Source: Chthonomonas sp. UBA2391 (GTDB lineage Bacteria > Armatimonadota > Fimbriimonadia > Fimbriimonadales > Fimbriimonadaceae). Taken from it: 36,505 bases of DNA. Below the pieces are notes generated by a model, which saw only the letters and a list, made by a program, of their open reading frames with translations, had not been told where the DNA came from and made no database searches. Numbering within the stretch: the first letter of the stretch is position 1; every line of letters begins with the position of its first letter. The position numbers and the translations under genes were made by a program. Location of the stretch: assembly GCA_002343825.1 (NCBI GenBank), contig DDSL01000087.1, positions 1 through 36,505 on the forward strand, in the 5' to 3' direction. Below are positions 7,189 through 16,310 of the stretch, piece by piece.

Positions 7189-9888
7189 ATGTCTTCTTGG
7201 GAATCAGAGGCGCAGACGCGACGCAAACGTATCGATCCCAAGCTAGCTGCTCAAGGTTGGCAGCTGGCCGATTTTGATGCGACCGAATCACTTCAAAGTC
7301 TCGACTCAAAAGCTATAGCAGAGTTCCCAACAGACAATGGCCCTGCCGACTACGCGCTCTGCTTGGACGGAATGGTTGCAGGCGTGGTTGAGGCCAAGAA
7401 GGTGACAGTCGGGCCACAGAACGTCTTAACTCAAGCGGCACGATACTCGCAAGGCGTTAGGGAGCACCGAGCCGAGTACGGTGAAGGGTTCAAAACTCCG
7501 TTCCTGTACTCAACCAACGGTGAGATCATCTGGTTTCAGGATGTGCGAGACCCCCTGAACCGATCTCGTAAGGTCAAAGCATTCCACACCCCAGTCGCAC
7601 TTCGAGAAATGCTTCGAAGGGATGACAAGGCTGCGTGGGAAACCCTGAGCGCAATGCAATTTCGAGAGGGTTCTGTTCGACCCTATCAGGAAGCCGCAAT
7701 TAAAGCCGTCGAGCAAGCCATCAGCGACCGCAAGCGCCAAATGATGGTCGTCATGGCAACCGGAACTGGCAAAACGAGGACTACGATCCAGCAAGCCTAT
7801 CGGCTCATGAAGTCAGGAGCGGCGAAGCGAATCTTGTTCCTGGTGGATCGTCGTGCACTCGCGGCCCAGACTGTTCGAGCGTTCGCTTCCTTCGAATGTG
7901 AACCGGGCCTCAAGTTCGACAAAACCTATGAGGTCTACAGTCAGCGCTTCCAGCAAGCCGACCTCGACGACGACTCCGGCGAGAAGTTCGACCCCAAAGT
8001 CCTTCCGAACCGCTACCTCACCGATCCCCAAGAGGGAGACGCTTTCGTCTACGTCTGCACCATCCAGCGGATGGCGATCAACCTCTTTGGTCGCCAGGGA
8101 ATGCTAGAAGGGCTCGGTGAATCCGAAGACGACGCGGAGCAACTGAGCATCCCAATCCACGCCTTCGATCTCATCATCGCCGATGAGTGCCACCGTGGCT
8201 ACTCACGCAAGGAAGAGGCGATCTGGCGCGATACCCTGGATCACTTTGATGCGATCAAGGTTGGCCTGACCGCGACTCCAGCTGCCCATACCGTTGCCTA
8301 CTTCGGCGATCCGGTGTACCGCTACACCTACAAACAAGCGGTTGATGACGGCTACCTCGTGGACTTCGACGTGGTGCGAGTCCGCTCTGACGTGCGCATC
8401 GAAGGCGTGACCCTCAAAGAAGGTGAGCGGATCGAGGTCGTGGACACTGAGGTCGGAACCACCAAGAACATCGACTACCTTGAAGACGAGGTCAGTTACG
8501 ACGCAAGCGCGATCGAGGCGAAGATCACCGCGCCCGACTCGAACCGAAAGATCGTTGAGGAGCTGAAAAAGCACGCCGAAGCACACGAAGCCGAGTTCGG
8601 CAGGTTTCCGAAGACCCTGATCTTCGCTGCCAACGACCTGCCCCACACGAGCCACGCTAACCAGCTAGTCTCTCTCTGTCGAGAAGTGTTTGGACGTGGA
8701 GACAGCTTTGTCGCCAAGATCACTGGAGCCAAGGACGTAGACCGTCCGCTCCAGCGGATCAAGGAGTTCCGCAACCGACCCGAGCCCAAAATCGTGGTCA
8801 CCGTAGACCTTCTGACCACTGGTGTTGACGTACCCTCCATTGAGTTCATCGTCTTCTTACGACCGGTGAAAAGCCGTATCCTCTTCGAGCAGATGCTCGG
8901 ACGTGGCACACGCCTGTGCACCGAATTTGAGGGCCCCGCGAAGTCTCACTTTGTCGTCTTTGACTGCTTCGACGGAAGTCTGATCGACAGTTTCCGGCAA
9001 GCCAGCGGTATGGCGGTCGAAGCTCCTGTTTCTGACCCAATTCCGCTCGAAGATGTCATCGAGAACATCTGGAACAACGAGCGGCGCGACTACCACGTTA
9101 AGGTGCTCGCGAAGCGTCTCAGGCGGATCGACAAAGAGATCACCGGAGAGGGCCGAGTCAAGTTCCTGGAGTTCACCAACAACCTCGATCTCAGCCAGTT
9201 CGCCGAGAAGCTCGACTCGCTTCTTGCGGCCAACTTCACCGGCACGATGGAGCTACTGCGCAACCAAGACTTCCAGCGGTTCCTCAAGCAGTACCCTCGC
9301 CCGAACCGCGAGTTTGTCATCGCCACGGGCGTCAAAGACAACGTTTCTTCCGAGCGTCTCATCCGCTACAAAGATCGCGACCTGAAGCCAGCCGACTACC
9401 TAGAGGAGTTCAGTCGCTTCGTCGAGGCGAACCGAAGCCAGATTGAGGCTCTGCGAATCCTGTTGGATAAACCCGAAGGCTGGAGCACGGAAGCTCTTCG
9501 AGAGCTTCGAGTTGCTCTGCGGCAAGCCCAATTCCCCGAAGAGCGAGTTCGAGAAGCCGTTTCCATCGCCAAGCACAAAGCCCTCGCCGACGTCATCTCG
9601 ATGGTAAAGAATGCCGCCGATGAAGCCAGACCGCTCCTCACCGCCGAAGAGCGCGTCAATGCCGCCATCAGCCAGGTGACCGGTAACTCTGAGCTGAACC
9701 AAGAGCAGCGAGCATGGATTGAGCTGATTCGTCAGCGTCTGGTCGCCGATCTCGCCATCGAACCTGAGGACTTTGAATTGCACCCGCTCGATGAGCGCGG
9801 TGGATTTGCTCGTGCGAACCAGGTATTCGGAGGCGGACTGAAAGAACTTCTCAAGCAGCTTAACTGGGCGATTGCACACGCCGCGTAA
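7189..9888 (+). CDS. hsdR: Type I restriction enzyme, restriction/translocation subunit HsdR
   Basis: 899 residues, the size of the EcoEI-type R subunits. The nuclease domain shows PADYAL (Asp54) and VEAKK (Glu68, Lys70), the PD-(D/E)xK active site. The helicase motor follows: Walker A MATGTGKT (about 189-196), DECH (about 331), GLTATP (about 358), then VDLLTTGVDVP and QMLGRGTRL. The C-terminal third is helical (EcoEI_R_C type), for docking to HsdM. HsdR cleaves unmodified DNA after ATP-driven translocation. It is the first gene of the operon, 9 bp before hsdM. No disruption is visible. Confidence 0.96.
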   Translation: MSSWESEAQTRRKRIDPKLAAQGWQLADFDATESLQSLDSKAIAEFPTDNGPADYALCLDGMVAGVVEAKKVTVGPQNVLTQAARYSQGVREHRAEYGEGFKTPFLYSTNGEIIWFQDVRDPLNRSRKVKAFHTPVALREMLRRDDKAAWETLSAMQFREGSVRPYQEAAIKAVEQAISDRKRQMMVVMATGTGKTRTTIQQAYRLMKSGAAKRILFLVDRRALAAQTVRAFASFECEPGLKFDKTYEVYSQRFQQADLDDDSGEKFDPKVLPNRYLTDPQEGDAFVYVCTIQRMAINLFGRQGMLEGLGESEDDAEQLSIPIHAFDLIIADECHRGYSRKEEAIWRDTLDHFDAIKVGLTATPAAHTVAYFGDPVYRYTYKQAVDDGYLVDFDVVRVRSDVRIEGVTLKEGERIEVVDTEVGTTKNIDYLEDEVSYDASAIEAKITAPDSNRKIVEELKKHAEAHEAEFGRFPKTLIFAANDLPHTSHANQLVSLCREVFGRGDSFVAKITGAKDVDRPLQRIKEFRNRPEPKIVVTVDLLTTGVDVPSIEFIVFLRPVKSRILFEQMLGRGTRLCTEFEGPAKSHFVVFDCFDGSLIDSFRQASGMAVEAPVSDPIPLEDVIENIWNNERRDYHVKVLAKRLRRIDKEITGEGRVKFLEFTNNLDLSQFAEKLDSLLAANFTGTMELLRNQDFQRFLKQYPRPNREFVIATGVKDNVSSERLIRYKDRDLKPADYLEEFSRFVEANRSQIEALRILLDKPEGWSTEALRELRVALRQAQFPEERVREAVSIAKHKALADVISMVKNAADEARPLLTAEERVNAAISQVTGNSELNQEQRAWIELIRQRLVADLAIEPEDFELHPLDERGGFARANQVFGGGLKELLKQLNWAIAHAA

Positions 9889-9897
9889 AGGAACTGA

Positions 9898-11316
9898 ATG
9901 ACCGACGTTGTATCCAAACTCTGGGGCTTCTGCCACACCCTTCGCCACGACGGGATCGACTACGGCGACTACATCGAGCAAATCACCTATCTGCTCTTCC
10001 TCAAGATGGCCGACGAACGCGGAGTCGATGTTCCCGAGAAGTGCGATTGGGCATACCTCAAGACTCTGAGCGGAACCAACCTCACGGATGAATACCCACG
10101 TATGCTCCGAGACCTCGGGCGTCAGAGTGGAATCCTCGGGGACATCTTCGCCGGGGCGCAGTCTCGTTTCACCAACCCAGTCAACCTGCGCAAGCTGATC
10201 ACTCTGATCGACGAGACCGAGTGGACGAGCCTGGAGGTGGACGTGAAAGCCGAGGCGTTCGAGGGTCTGCTTGAAAAGGCAGCCAGCGAAGGCAAGAAAG
10301 GAGCCGGGCAGTACTTCACCCCGCGCCTGCTCATCCAAAGCATGATGCGCTGCATCAAGCCTGATCCGCGCACCAAGGCAGATTTCAAGATCGGCGACCC
10401 CGCCTGTGGAACCGGCGGATTCCTAGTCGCCGCCTATGAGTGGCTCAAGGAAGACTTGAAGGCGAGCGGTCAAGCCCTTGACCGGGACACGGATCGAAGG
10501 ATCAAGCGCAGCACCTACTACGGTCAGGAATTGGTTCCTCGACCGCGTCGCCTTGCGCTCATGAACCTCTACCTTCACAACGTACAGCCCGAGATTGCCC
10601 TGGGAGATTCTATCTATGAGGTCTATAGCGGGCCAAAGTTTGACGTGGTGATCACCAACCCACCCTTCGGCAACAGGGGCGCGAACCAGGCCCCTGAGCG
10701 TGAAGACTTCACCGTCACCACCAGCAACAAACAGCTCAACTTCATTCAGCATATCCTGACGATCCTTAAACCGGGCGGGAGAGCCGCCGTCGTTGTGCCG
10801 GACAACGTCCTCTTTGCCGACCAGGCCGGAGAGGTATTCAAAATCCTGATGCAGGATTGCGACTTGCATACGGTGCTAAGACTCCCGCGCGGAACCTTCA
10901 CGCCCTACACCCCGGGGACCAAAACCTACGTCATCTACTTCACCAAGGGCAAGCCGACCAAGCAGGTCTGGCTCTATGACGGCCGCGCCAACGTCCCCGG
11001 CATCACCAAGAAGGATCGCCCACTTACGGAGGCGCATTTCAAGGACTTCGAGAAATGCTACGGCGACGACCCGAACGGCCTGTCACCTCGAACCGAGACT
11101 GACCGATTCCGCTGCTTCGGCATCGACGAGATCAAGAAGCGCGAGTACAAGCTCGATGGCTTCAAATGGATCAAGGACGAGTCGCTGGATGACGCTGACG
11201 ATCTTGGCGAGCCCGAGGAGATCATCACGGAAGCGGTGACCCAGCTCAGCGCAGCGATTGACGAACTGAACCAAGTCCTCAAGCTCCTGGAGAAGCCCCA
11301 GAAGGTGGAGGCATGA
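9898..11316 (+). CDS. hsdM: Type I restriction-modification, DNA methyltransferase subunit HsdM
   Basis: 472 residues. A helical N-terminal HsdM_N domain (GIDYGDYIEQITYLLFLKM) is followed by the N6-adenine methylase core: QYFTPRLLI, motif I DPACGTGGF (SAM binding) and motif IV NPPFG (catalysis). Ribosome-binding site AAGGA lies just upstream of the ATG. It modifies adenine in the site read by HsdS. The last 4 bp (ATGA) overlap the next gene. Confidence 0.96.
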   Translation: MTDVVSKLWGFCHTLRHDGIDYGDYIEQITYLLFLKMADERGVDVPEKCDWAYLKTLSGTNLTDEYPRMLRDLGRQSGILGDIFAGAQSRFTNPVNLRKLITLIDETEWTSLEVDVKAEAFEGLLEKAASEGKKGAGQYFTPRLLIQSMMRCIKPDPRTKADFKIGDPACGTGGFLVAAYEWLKEDLKASGQALDRDTDRRIKRSTYYGQELVPRPRRLALMNLYLHNVQPEIALGDSIYEVYSGPKFDVVITNPPFGNRGANQAPEREDFTVTTSNKQLNFIQHILTILKPGGRAAVVVPDNVLFADQAGEVFKILMQDCDLHTVLRLPRGTFTPYTPGTKTYVIYFTKGKPTKQVWLYDGRANVPGITKKDRPLTEAHFKDFEKCYGDDPNGLSPRTETDRFRCFGIDEIKKREYKLDGFKWIKDESLDDADDLGEPEEIITEAVTQLSAAIDELNQVLKLLEKPQKVEA

Positions 11317-12215
11317 GCGAGTTACGACTTTTCACTCTGAAAGGCGGGAAGACCACTGAGAGTCGGCCCAACCCCTACAAGCTCGAACGGGAGGTCCAAA
11401 GCCTGTTTGAGGCCAATCTCGAAGACTTGCTTGGAGTCAGGTTTGTCGCGTCAGAGTTCTCAACCAACCAGGGCGGTCGAATTGATACCCTCGGCATAGA
11501 CGAAAACGGATTTCCGGTCGTCATCGAGTACAAGCTCGACAAAAACCGCACCGTGATCAACCAAGGCATGTCTTACATGGCATGGCTTCGCAGTCACAAG
11601 GCCGAGTTCTGGAAAGTCGTCTTCCAAAAACTAGGCCAGGAAGTAGCCGACTCGATTGACCACAGTTCCATCCGATTGATCTGCATCGCCACCGATTTCA
11701 CCCGCGATGACCTGGGCGCATATGAGCTGATGCCGAACAACATCGACCTTGTCCGCTATCGCCGATTTGGAGATGATCAGTTGCTTCTGGAGCGCATCAC
11801 GTCGTCTGAGACTGCAAGCCCAACGCCATCCGCAGGGGGGACGGCTGCGAAGTCAAGCAACGATAAGACCATCACTCAGGTTCTAGCCGAGAACGAATCG
11901 ACGGCTCAGCAGCTCTACGAAAGCATCCGGCAAGCGATTCTCAGCCAGGGTGAGGACGTGACTGAGAAAACGACCAAGCTCTACTTCGCGTTCAAGCGCA
12001 CTCGGAACTTCGCGTCTGTGGTCAACGGAAAGAAGGGCGAGTGGCTTCTTCAACTTCACTTGGATCCCGATTCGGTCGAAATGAAACCCAATTGGCGAGA
12101 TGTGCGCGGAATTGGCATCTGGGGAACGGGTCAGCTGCAAATCAGAATCGCACGACTGAGCGAGCTTGAAGAAGCAGAACCTTTTATCCGGCTTGCGTAC
12201 GAGGGGCAATCATGA
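11313..12215 (+). CDS. DUF91/DUF5655-like PD-(D/E)xK protein in the RM operon
   Basis: 300 residues. The N-terminal half has the nuclease-fold pattern of the DUF91 group: GGRIDTLG (Asp58) then VVIEYKLDKN (Glu72, Lys74), with 'WLRSHKAEFW' and a beta-rich segment 'IRLICIATDF'. The C-terminal part (about 190-300; YESIRQAIL, KLYFAFKRTRNFASV, VRGIGIWGTG) fits DUF5655, a domain often misnamed a transport protein. Such genes are known beside type I RM genes; the role is unknown and could be a nuclease or DNA-end binding factor. Coupled to its neighbours on both sides by ATGA overlaps. Confidence 0.75.
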   Translation: MSELRLFTLKGGKTTESRPNPYKLEREVQSLFEANLEDLLGVRFVASEFSTNQGGRIDTLGIDENGFPVVIEYKLDKNRTVINQGMSYMAWLRSHKAEFWKVVFQKLGQEVADSIDHSSIRLICIATDFTRDDLGAYELMPNNIDLVRYRRFGDDQLLLERITSSETASPTPSAGGTAAKSSNDKTITQVLAENESTAQQLYESIRQAILSQGEDVTEKTTKLYFAFKRTRNFASVVNGKKGEWLLQLHLDPDSVEMKPNWRDVRGIGIWGTGQLQIRIARLSELEEAEPFIRLAYEGQS

Positions 12216-13210
12216 ACGAGATCATCCTCTACACCTCCCCGGACGGCGCGACCAAGGTCGAAGTCCATTTCGAGGGTGAAACATTTTGGTTGACCCAGCG
12301 GCGGATCGCTGAGCTTTTCGGTGTCGAAGTTCAGACCATCAATTATCACTTGAAGGAGGTTTTTGAATCCGGCGAACTCGAACTCGGGGCAACTATTCGA
12401 AAAATTCGAAGAGTTCAAATCGAAGGCGGACGCGAAGTCGAGCGTGACCTCGATCACTACAGCCTCGACGCCATCATCGCCGTCGGCTACCGGGTGAACT
12501 CCAAGCAAGCAACTCAGTTCCGAATCTGGGCGACCAATACGCTCAAGGAGTACGTCATTAAAGGCTTTGTCCTCGATGACGAGCGACTCAAGCTGAATAA
12601 GCGGTTTGGCAAGGACTACTTCGACGAGCTCATCGAGCGGATCCGCGAGATTCGGGCCAGCGAACGCCGGTTCTATCTCAAGATCACCGACCTCTACGAG
12701 CAGGCAAGCATCGACTACGATCCCAAAGCCGAGATCACCAAGACCTTTTTTGCTACCGTCCAAAACAAGCTGCATTGGGCAGTGAGCGGCAAGACCGCCG
12801 CCGAGATCATCGCCGAGCGAGCCGACGCCAACAAGCCGAGCATGGGCCTCACCACGTGGAAGAATGCACCCCACGGCAAGGTACTCAAGGGCGACATCAC
12901 AACTGCCAAAAACTACCTGATCGAGAAGGAGATCAAGGATCTGGAGCGAATCGTCACGATGTACCTCGATTACGCCGAGCTCCAAGCCTCCCGGCAGGTT
13001 CCGATGAAGATGGCCGACTGGGCAGAGCGGCTGAACGCCTTCCTCCAGTTCAACGGCTTTGAAGTGCTCGACAACCCCGGCAAGGTCTCAGCGGAGGTGG
13101 CGAAGAAGCTCGCCGAGGAGCAGTACGAGAAGTTCCGGGTGAAGCAGGATGAAGCGTTCGAGAGCGACTTCGAGCGTGAAGCGAAGCGACTGGAAGGAGG
13201 TAGAGCGTGA
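12212..13210 (+). CDS. RhuM-family protein
   Basis: 332 residues with the RhuM layout: a beta-rich start (LYTSPDGATKVEVHFEGETFWLT, in two pieces), then HTH-like LTQRRIAELFGVEVQTINYHL. The typical 'DAIIAVGYRVNS..ATQFRIWAT..LKEY..KGF.LD..RLK' segment follows, then a long helical C-terminal region. The family is named for a Salmonella gene, but bacterial copies lie mostly in defence islands and inside type I RM operons. The molecular role is not established. Overlaps the upstream gene by ATGA and the downstream start by GTGA. Confidence 0.88.
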   Translation: MNEIILYTSPDGATKVEVHFEGETFWLTQRRIAELFGVEVQTINYHLKEVFESGELELGATIRKIRRVQIEGGREVERDLDHYSLDAIIAVGYRVNSKQATQFRIWATNTLKEYVIKGFVLDDERLKLNKRFGKDYFDELIERIREIRASERRFYLKITDLYEQASIDYDPKAEITKTFFATVQNKLHWAVSGKTAAEIIAERADANKPSMGLTTWKNAPHGKVLKGDITTAKNYLIEKEIKDLERIVTMYLDYAELQASRQVPMKMADWAERLNAFLQFNGFEVLDNPGKVSAEVAKKLAEEQYEKFRVKQDEAFESDFEREAKRLEGGRA

Positions 13211-14196
13211 ACTTACCAAGCTTTCGGTCCGAGCAACGAACGATATCACCCCTTACTAGGAAGAATGTTCTCGACTTGTTCAGGGCTGGCGTCAGTTACC
13301 ATGGCGATGTCAGCGAAATTGACTTTCTCGGAAGACTGTATGATTTGGAGCAGATGCCTTCACATGATTACAGATTCAAATCTGCGTCAGGAGACATCTT
13401 TCAGCACACCGTCAACAATGATGATTGGGAACCTAATTGGGTTTTTACGGACAGCCGATTTGGCTTGTCAGGAGGCTCAGATGAACTCCTGTTGGCGTTT
13501 CTTTCAGAGACCGTACATCCACTCGTGCGGCCCCATGAAGAAGCTGAAAAGCTAGTTGAGCAGTTTAACCGTCATCTGAGGATGGATGGTTGGCAAATCT
13601 TGCCGACGAGCGAGATGTCTGGCCGACCCATCTACGGTTTTCTGCCCTTCTCTTCCGAAGGCGCATTGATTTTTGGTCCAGCCCGTGACATCTCCCAACG
13701 GCTGAACTCAGCATATTTGGGACAGCAAGTAACCCGGCTACAAGCGTCCATCGTCTCAGACCCCGAGCTAGCGATAGGAACCGCAAAGGAATTTCTTGAA
13801 TCAATCACGAAAACGCTCCTGAAGGCAAAAGGTCTGAGCTGGGCGACGTCAGATTCGTTTCCGCAATTAGTCAAGAAACTAGTAAAGGCACTTCCCGTCG
13901 TGCCGGACGGTCTTGAAAGATCGTCGGAAACTCAGGCGGCGATCACGGTTATTGTGAACAATATCGGATCGATCGTTGATAAGCTTGCCGAGATCAGAAA
14001 TTGGCATGGCACAGGACACGGAAAGCCAACCGACACTGAATCCCTTCTGCTTCAGCACCAAGCTCGCTTCGCCGTCGGTATCTCGGTTCAAGTAGCTCAC
14101 TTTTTGTTCGAGTGCTATTCCGCTGAGAATAAGCTAAGCCCAGTTGTTGTTGAAGCGAGCGCAGATGCTGACTTCGATCCGTTTGAGGACCTATGA
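13207..14196 (+). CDS. Abortive-infection C-terminal (Abi-C) domain protein
   Basis: 329 residues with a GTG start overlapping the rhuM stop. The C-terminal third (about 235-315: IVDKLAEIRNWHGTGHGKP then LLQHQARFAVGISVQVAHFLFECY) matches the Abi_C domain: 'i...l..lRn..GtgHG', then 'arlavn.a...a.fl...'. The N-terminal part (about 1-180) is unrecognised. This domain appears in phage-exclusion proteins. Sitting between rhuM and hsdS with overlapping starts on both sides, it is part of the same transcription unit. Confidence 0.78.
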   Translation: MNLPSFRSEQRTISPLTRKNVLDLFRAGVSYHGDVSEIDFLGRLYDLEQMPSHDYRFKSASGDIFQHTVNNDDWEPNWVFTDSRFGLSGGSDELLLAFLSETVHPLVRPHEEAEKLVEQFNRHLRMDGWQILPTSEMSGRPIYGFLPFSSEGALIFGPARDISQRLNSAYLGQQVTRLQASIVSDPELAIGTAKEFLESITKTLLKAKGLSWATSDSFPQLVKKLVKALPVVPDGLERSSETQAAITVIVNNIGSIVDKLAEIRNWHGTGHGKPTDTESLLLQHQARFAVGISVQVAHFLFECYSAENKLSPVVVEASADADFDPFEDL

Positions 14197-15563
14197 GCGC
14201 AATCCTGTCACCTCAACGTTTGTCAGTTTGGCCGACAGTTTCGCTGGGGGATGTCTGTCTAGTCAATCCTGGGAAGCCCAGAGTGGACAGGCTTGCAAAA
14301 GACGCACCAGTTTCCTTTGTGCCCATGGCATCTGTGAACGAAGTGAGCGGATCAATTGTTGCCCCCGAGATTCGCGAGTACGCCAAGGTGCGCGGTTCTT
14401 ACACTGCTTTCCAAGAAGGAGATGTCCTCTTCGCAAAGATCACTCCGTGCATGGAAAATGGAAAAGCCGCAATCGCGCGTGACCTTGTGAATGGTCTGGG
14501 ATTTGGCTCTTCTGAGTTTCACGTCCTCAGGCCAACCGACAAAGTGCTACCGGAGTTCATCTACCAACTCATCCGCCAGAAGTCGTTCCGAGCTGAGGCT
14601 AGAGACAACATGACAGGGTCAGTCGGCCAAGCTCGTGTGCCCACCGAGTGGCTGAAGAACTTTGAGTTTGAGTTACCCCCTATTGAGACTCAGCAAGAGA
14701 TCGTCGGAATAGTGTCTCAGCTACAGAAGCAGATGGAGTCAACCAGCGACCGCCTCGCCACGATCCCTGCGCTCCTCAAGAAGTTCCGCCAATCCGTCCT
14801 CGCCGCCGCCTGCTCCGGCCAACTCACCGCCGACTGGCGCGAGGACCACATGGCAGACGAGCCAGCAGAGCACTTACTGGAGCGAATTCGGCAACATCGA
14901 AAGGTCAAGCCACTTACTTCTGCTGCGGAAGCGGATGAAGACATTCCTCGTGACTGGGCGCTAACAAGAGTTGGGCAAGTATGCGCGGTTGCCACCGGAG
15001 CAACCCCGCTGCGCACCCGATCCGCTTACTTTGGCGGTGACATTCCGTGGATCACAAGTTCGGCGGCAAATGACGGAACGGTGACCCGTGCCACTCAGTT
15101 CATCACCGAGCTGGCCGTAAAGGAAACGAATGCGAAGGTTTTTCCGCCCGGCACACTGATTGTGGCAATGTACGGCGAAGGGCAGACCCGTGGCCGAGTA
15201 GCTGAGCTCGGAATCGCGACTGCAACAAATCAGGCGTTGGCAGCCCTCCTGTTCGACGATGTCAATGAAAACTGTAGAGCTTTCGTGAAGCTGCATTTCT
15301 TGAAGAACTACGGGGAGATGAGGAACCTCGCGGCAGGAGGCGTTCAGCCGAACCTCAGCCTGGGCCTCATACGCGACTCAGAACTTCTTCTTCCGCCTCT
15401 CGATGAACAAGCCGAAATCGTTCGCCGCGTCGAATCCCTCTTCGCCCTGGCCGACTCCATCGAATCCCGCCTCGCCGAAGTCACCGCCCAAGTCGAGCGC
15501 ACCACCCAAGCAATCCTCGCTAAGGCACTTCGCGGCGAGCTAACTTCGGAGGTTGCCTCATGA
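14193..15563 (+). CDS. hsdS: Type I restriction-modification specificity subunit HsdS
   Basis: 456 residues with two target-recognition domains. TRD1 covers about 8-165 (WPTVSLGDVCLVNPG ... VPTEWLKNFEFELPP). The first conserved helix (TQQEIVGIVSQLQKQM ... ACSGQLTADWRE) is at about 170-220. TRD2 covers about 245-400 (LTRVGQVCAVATGATP ... LLPPLDEQAEI). The second helix is at about 405-455 (LADSIESRLAEV ... KALRGELT). It is full length and sets the recognised sequence. A GxTP motif is visible in TRD2. It lies four genes after hsdM rather than directly beside it. Confidence 0.94.
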   Translation: MSAILSPQRLSVWPTVSLGDVCLVNPGKPRVDRLAKDAPVSFVPMASVNEVSGSIVAPEIREYAKVRGSYTAFQEGDVLFAKITPCMENGKAAIARDLVNGLGFGSSEFHVLRPTDKVLPEFIYQLIRQKSFRAEARDNMTGSVGQARVPTEWLKNFEFELPPIETQQEIVGIVSQLQKQMESTSDRLATIPALLKKFRQSVLAAACSGQLTADWREDHMADEPAEHLLERIRQHRKVKPLTSAAEADEDIPRDWALTRVGQVCAVATGATPLRTRSAYFGGDIPWITSSAANDGTVTRATQFITELAVKETNAKVFPPGTLIVAMYGEGQTRGRVAELGIATATNQALAALLFDDVNENCRAFVKLHFLKNYGEMRNLAAGGVQPNLSLGLIRDSELLLPPLDEQAEIVRRVESLFALADSIESRLAEVTAQVERTTQAILAKALRGELTSEVAS

Positions 15564-16309
15564 AGAACTGGTGGACAGCTTGGCGGGCGACGCAAAAGGC
15601 AAAGTTGCTCACGACGCTCTTCCTCGGACTCGTGTTCGCCGTGGTCATGCCATTCGTAGCAAGAGCAGTGACGGGTCAAGCCGAACTGACCTTTCTCAGT
15701 CTGTCGATGAAGCCGACAGGCGACCTCTCGATGGTGCTCAGTCCATGGGCCGTAGCTGTGATCATTCTTTGGGTTCTGGCCGGGTACTTCATCCTTTGGC
15801 CCAGAGATACAAGGTGGGAGGCAAGTGAAGTCAACATTGAAGTCGCAAAGATTGGCAAAATCGTCATGAAGCCAAACCAGGAGGTCGCTGGTTTAGCTCA
15901 CAGAGCATGGACTGAGATCGTGACTCGAAAGGCTGGAATAACGTTTGACGAAGAGCATGATGTCATCGAGGAGGTTTACGACTCATGGTATCAGCTATTC
16001 GGCGAAGTCCGGACTCTGATAAAATCAATCCCAGTGGATAAACTCAGAGCAAATGAAGACGCACAGAAGCTTGTAGCTCTTCTGCTGACTCTCCTGAATG
16101 ATGTTCTTCGTCCTCATCTTACGGAGCATCAGGCCAAGTTCAGAACCTGGATCGGCAGGAACAAGGAGGCTCAGGGCGACGCAACGCCACAAGAGATACA
16201 ACGCAAGTACCCTGGCTACTCAAAGTTAGTTGAAAACATGAAGCAGACAAGTGCTGATTGTCTCGACATTTCAAAAGCTCTCAAGATCATTTCACAAGGT
16301 AAAGAATAA
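15560..16309 (+). CDS. Two-TM membrane protein with cytoplasmic helical domain, partner of the TIR-like gene
   Basis: 249 residues. Two TM helices (about 15-37, LLTTLFLGLVFAVVMPFVA, and 56-78, LSPWAVAVIILWVLAGYFIL) are followed by a roughly 165-residue charged, helical soluble domain. I recognise no known sensor fold: neither a Macro, SLOG nor SAVED motif is visible. The start overlaps hsdS (ATGA) and the stop is 1 bp from the TIR-like start, so it is tightly coupled to both. By position it could be a membrane effector, but that is inference. It could also be an independent unknown. Confidence 0.65.
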   Translation: MKNWWTAWRATQKAKLLTTLFLGLVFAVVMPFVARAVTGQAELTFLSLSMKPTGDLSMVLSPWAVAVIILWVLAGYFILWPRDTRWEASEVNIEVAKIGKIVMKPNQEVAGLAHRAWTEIVTRKAGITFDEEHDVIEEVYDSWYQLFGEVRTLIKSIPVDKLRANEDAQKLVALLLTLLNDVLRPHLTEHQAKFRTWIGRNKEAQGDATPQEIQRKYPGYSKLVENMKQTSADCLDISKALKIISQGKE

Positions 16310-16310
16310 C

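Noticed and set aside
9400..10338. Minus-strand frame of 312 codons opposite hsdR and hsdM
   Set aside because: It spans the junction of two certain genes and shows no domain.
12131..12985. Long minus-strand frame of 284 codons opposite rhuM
   Set aside because: The plus strand is a recognised RhuM family protein; the reverse frame shows no family pattern.
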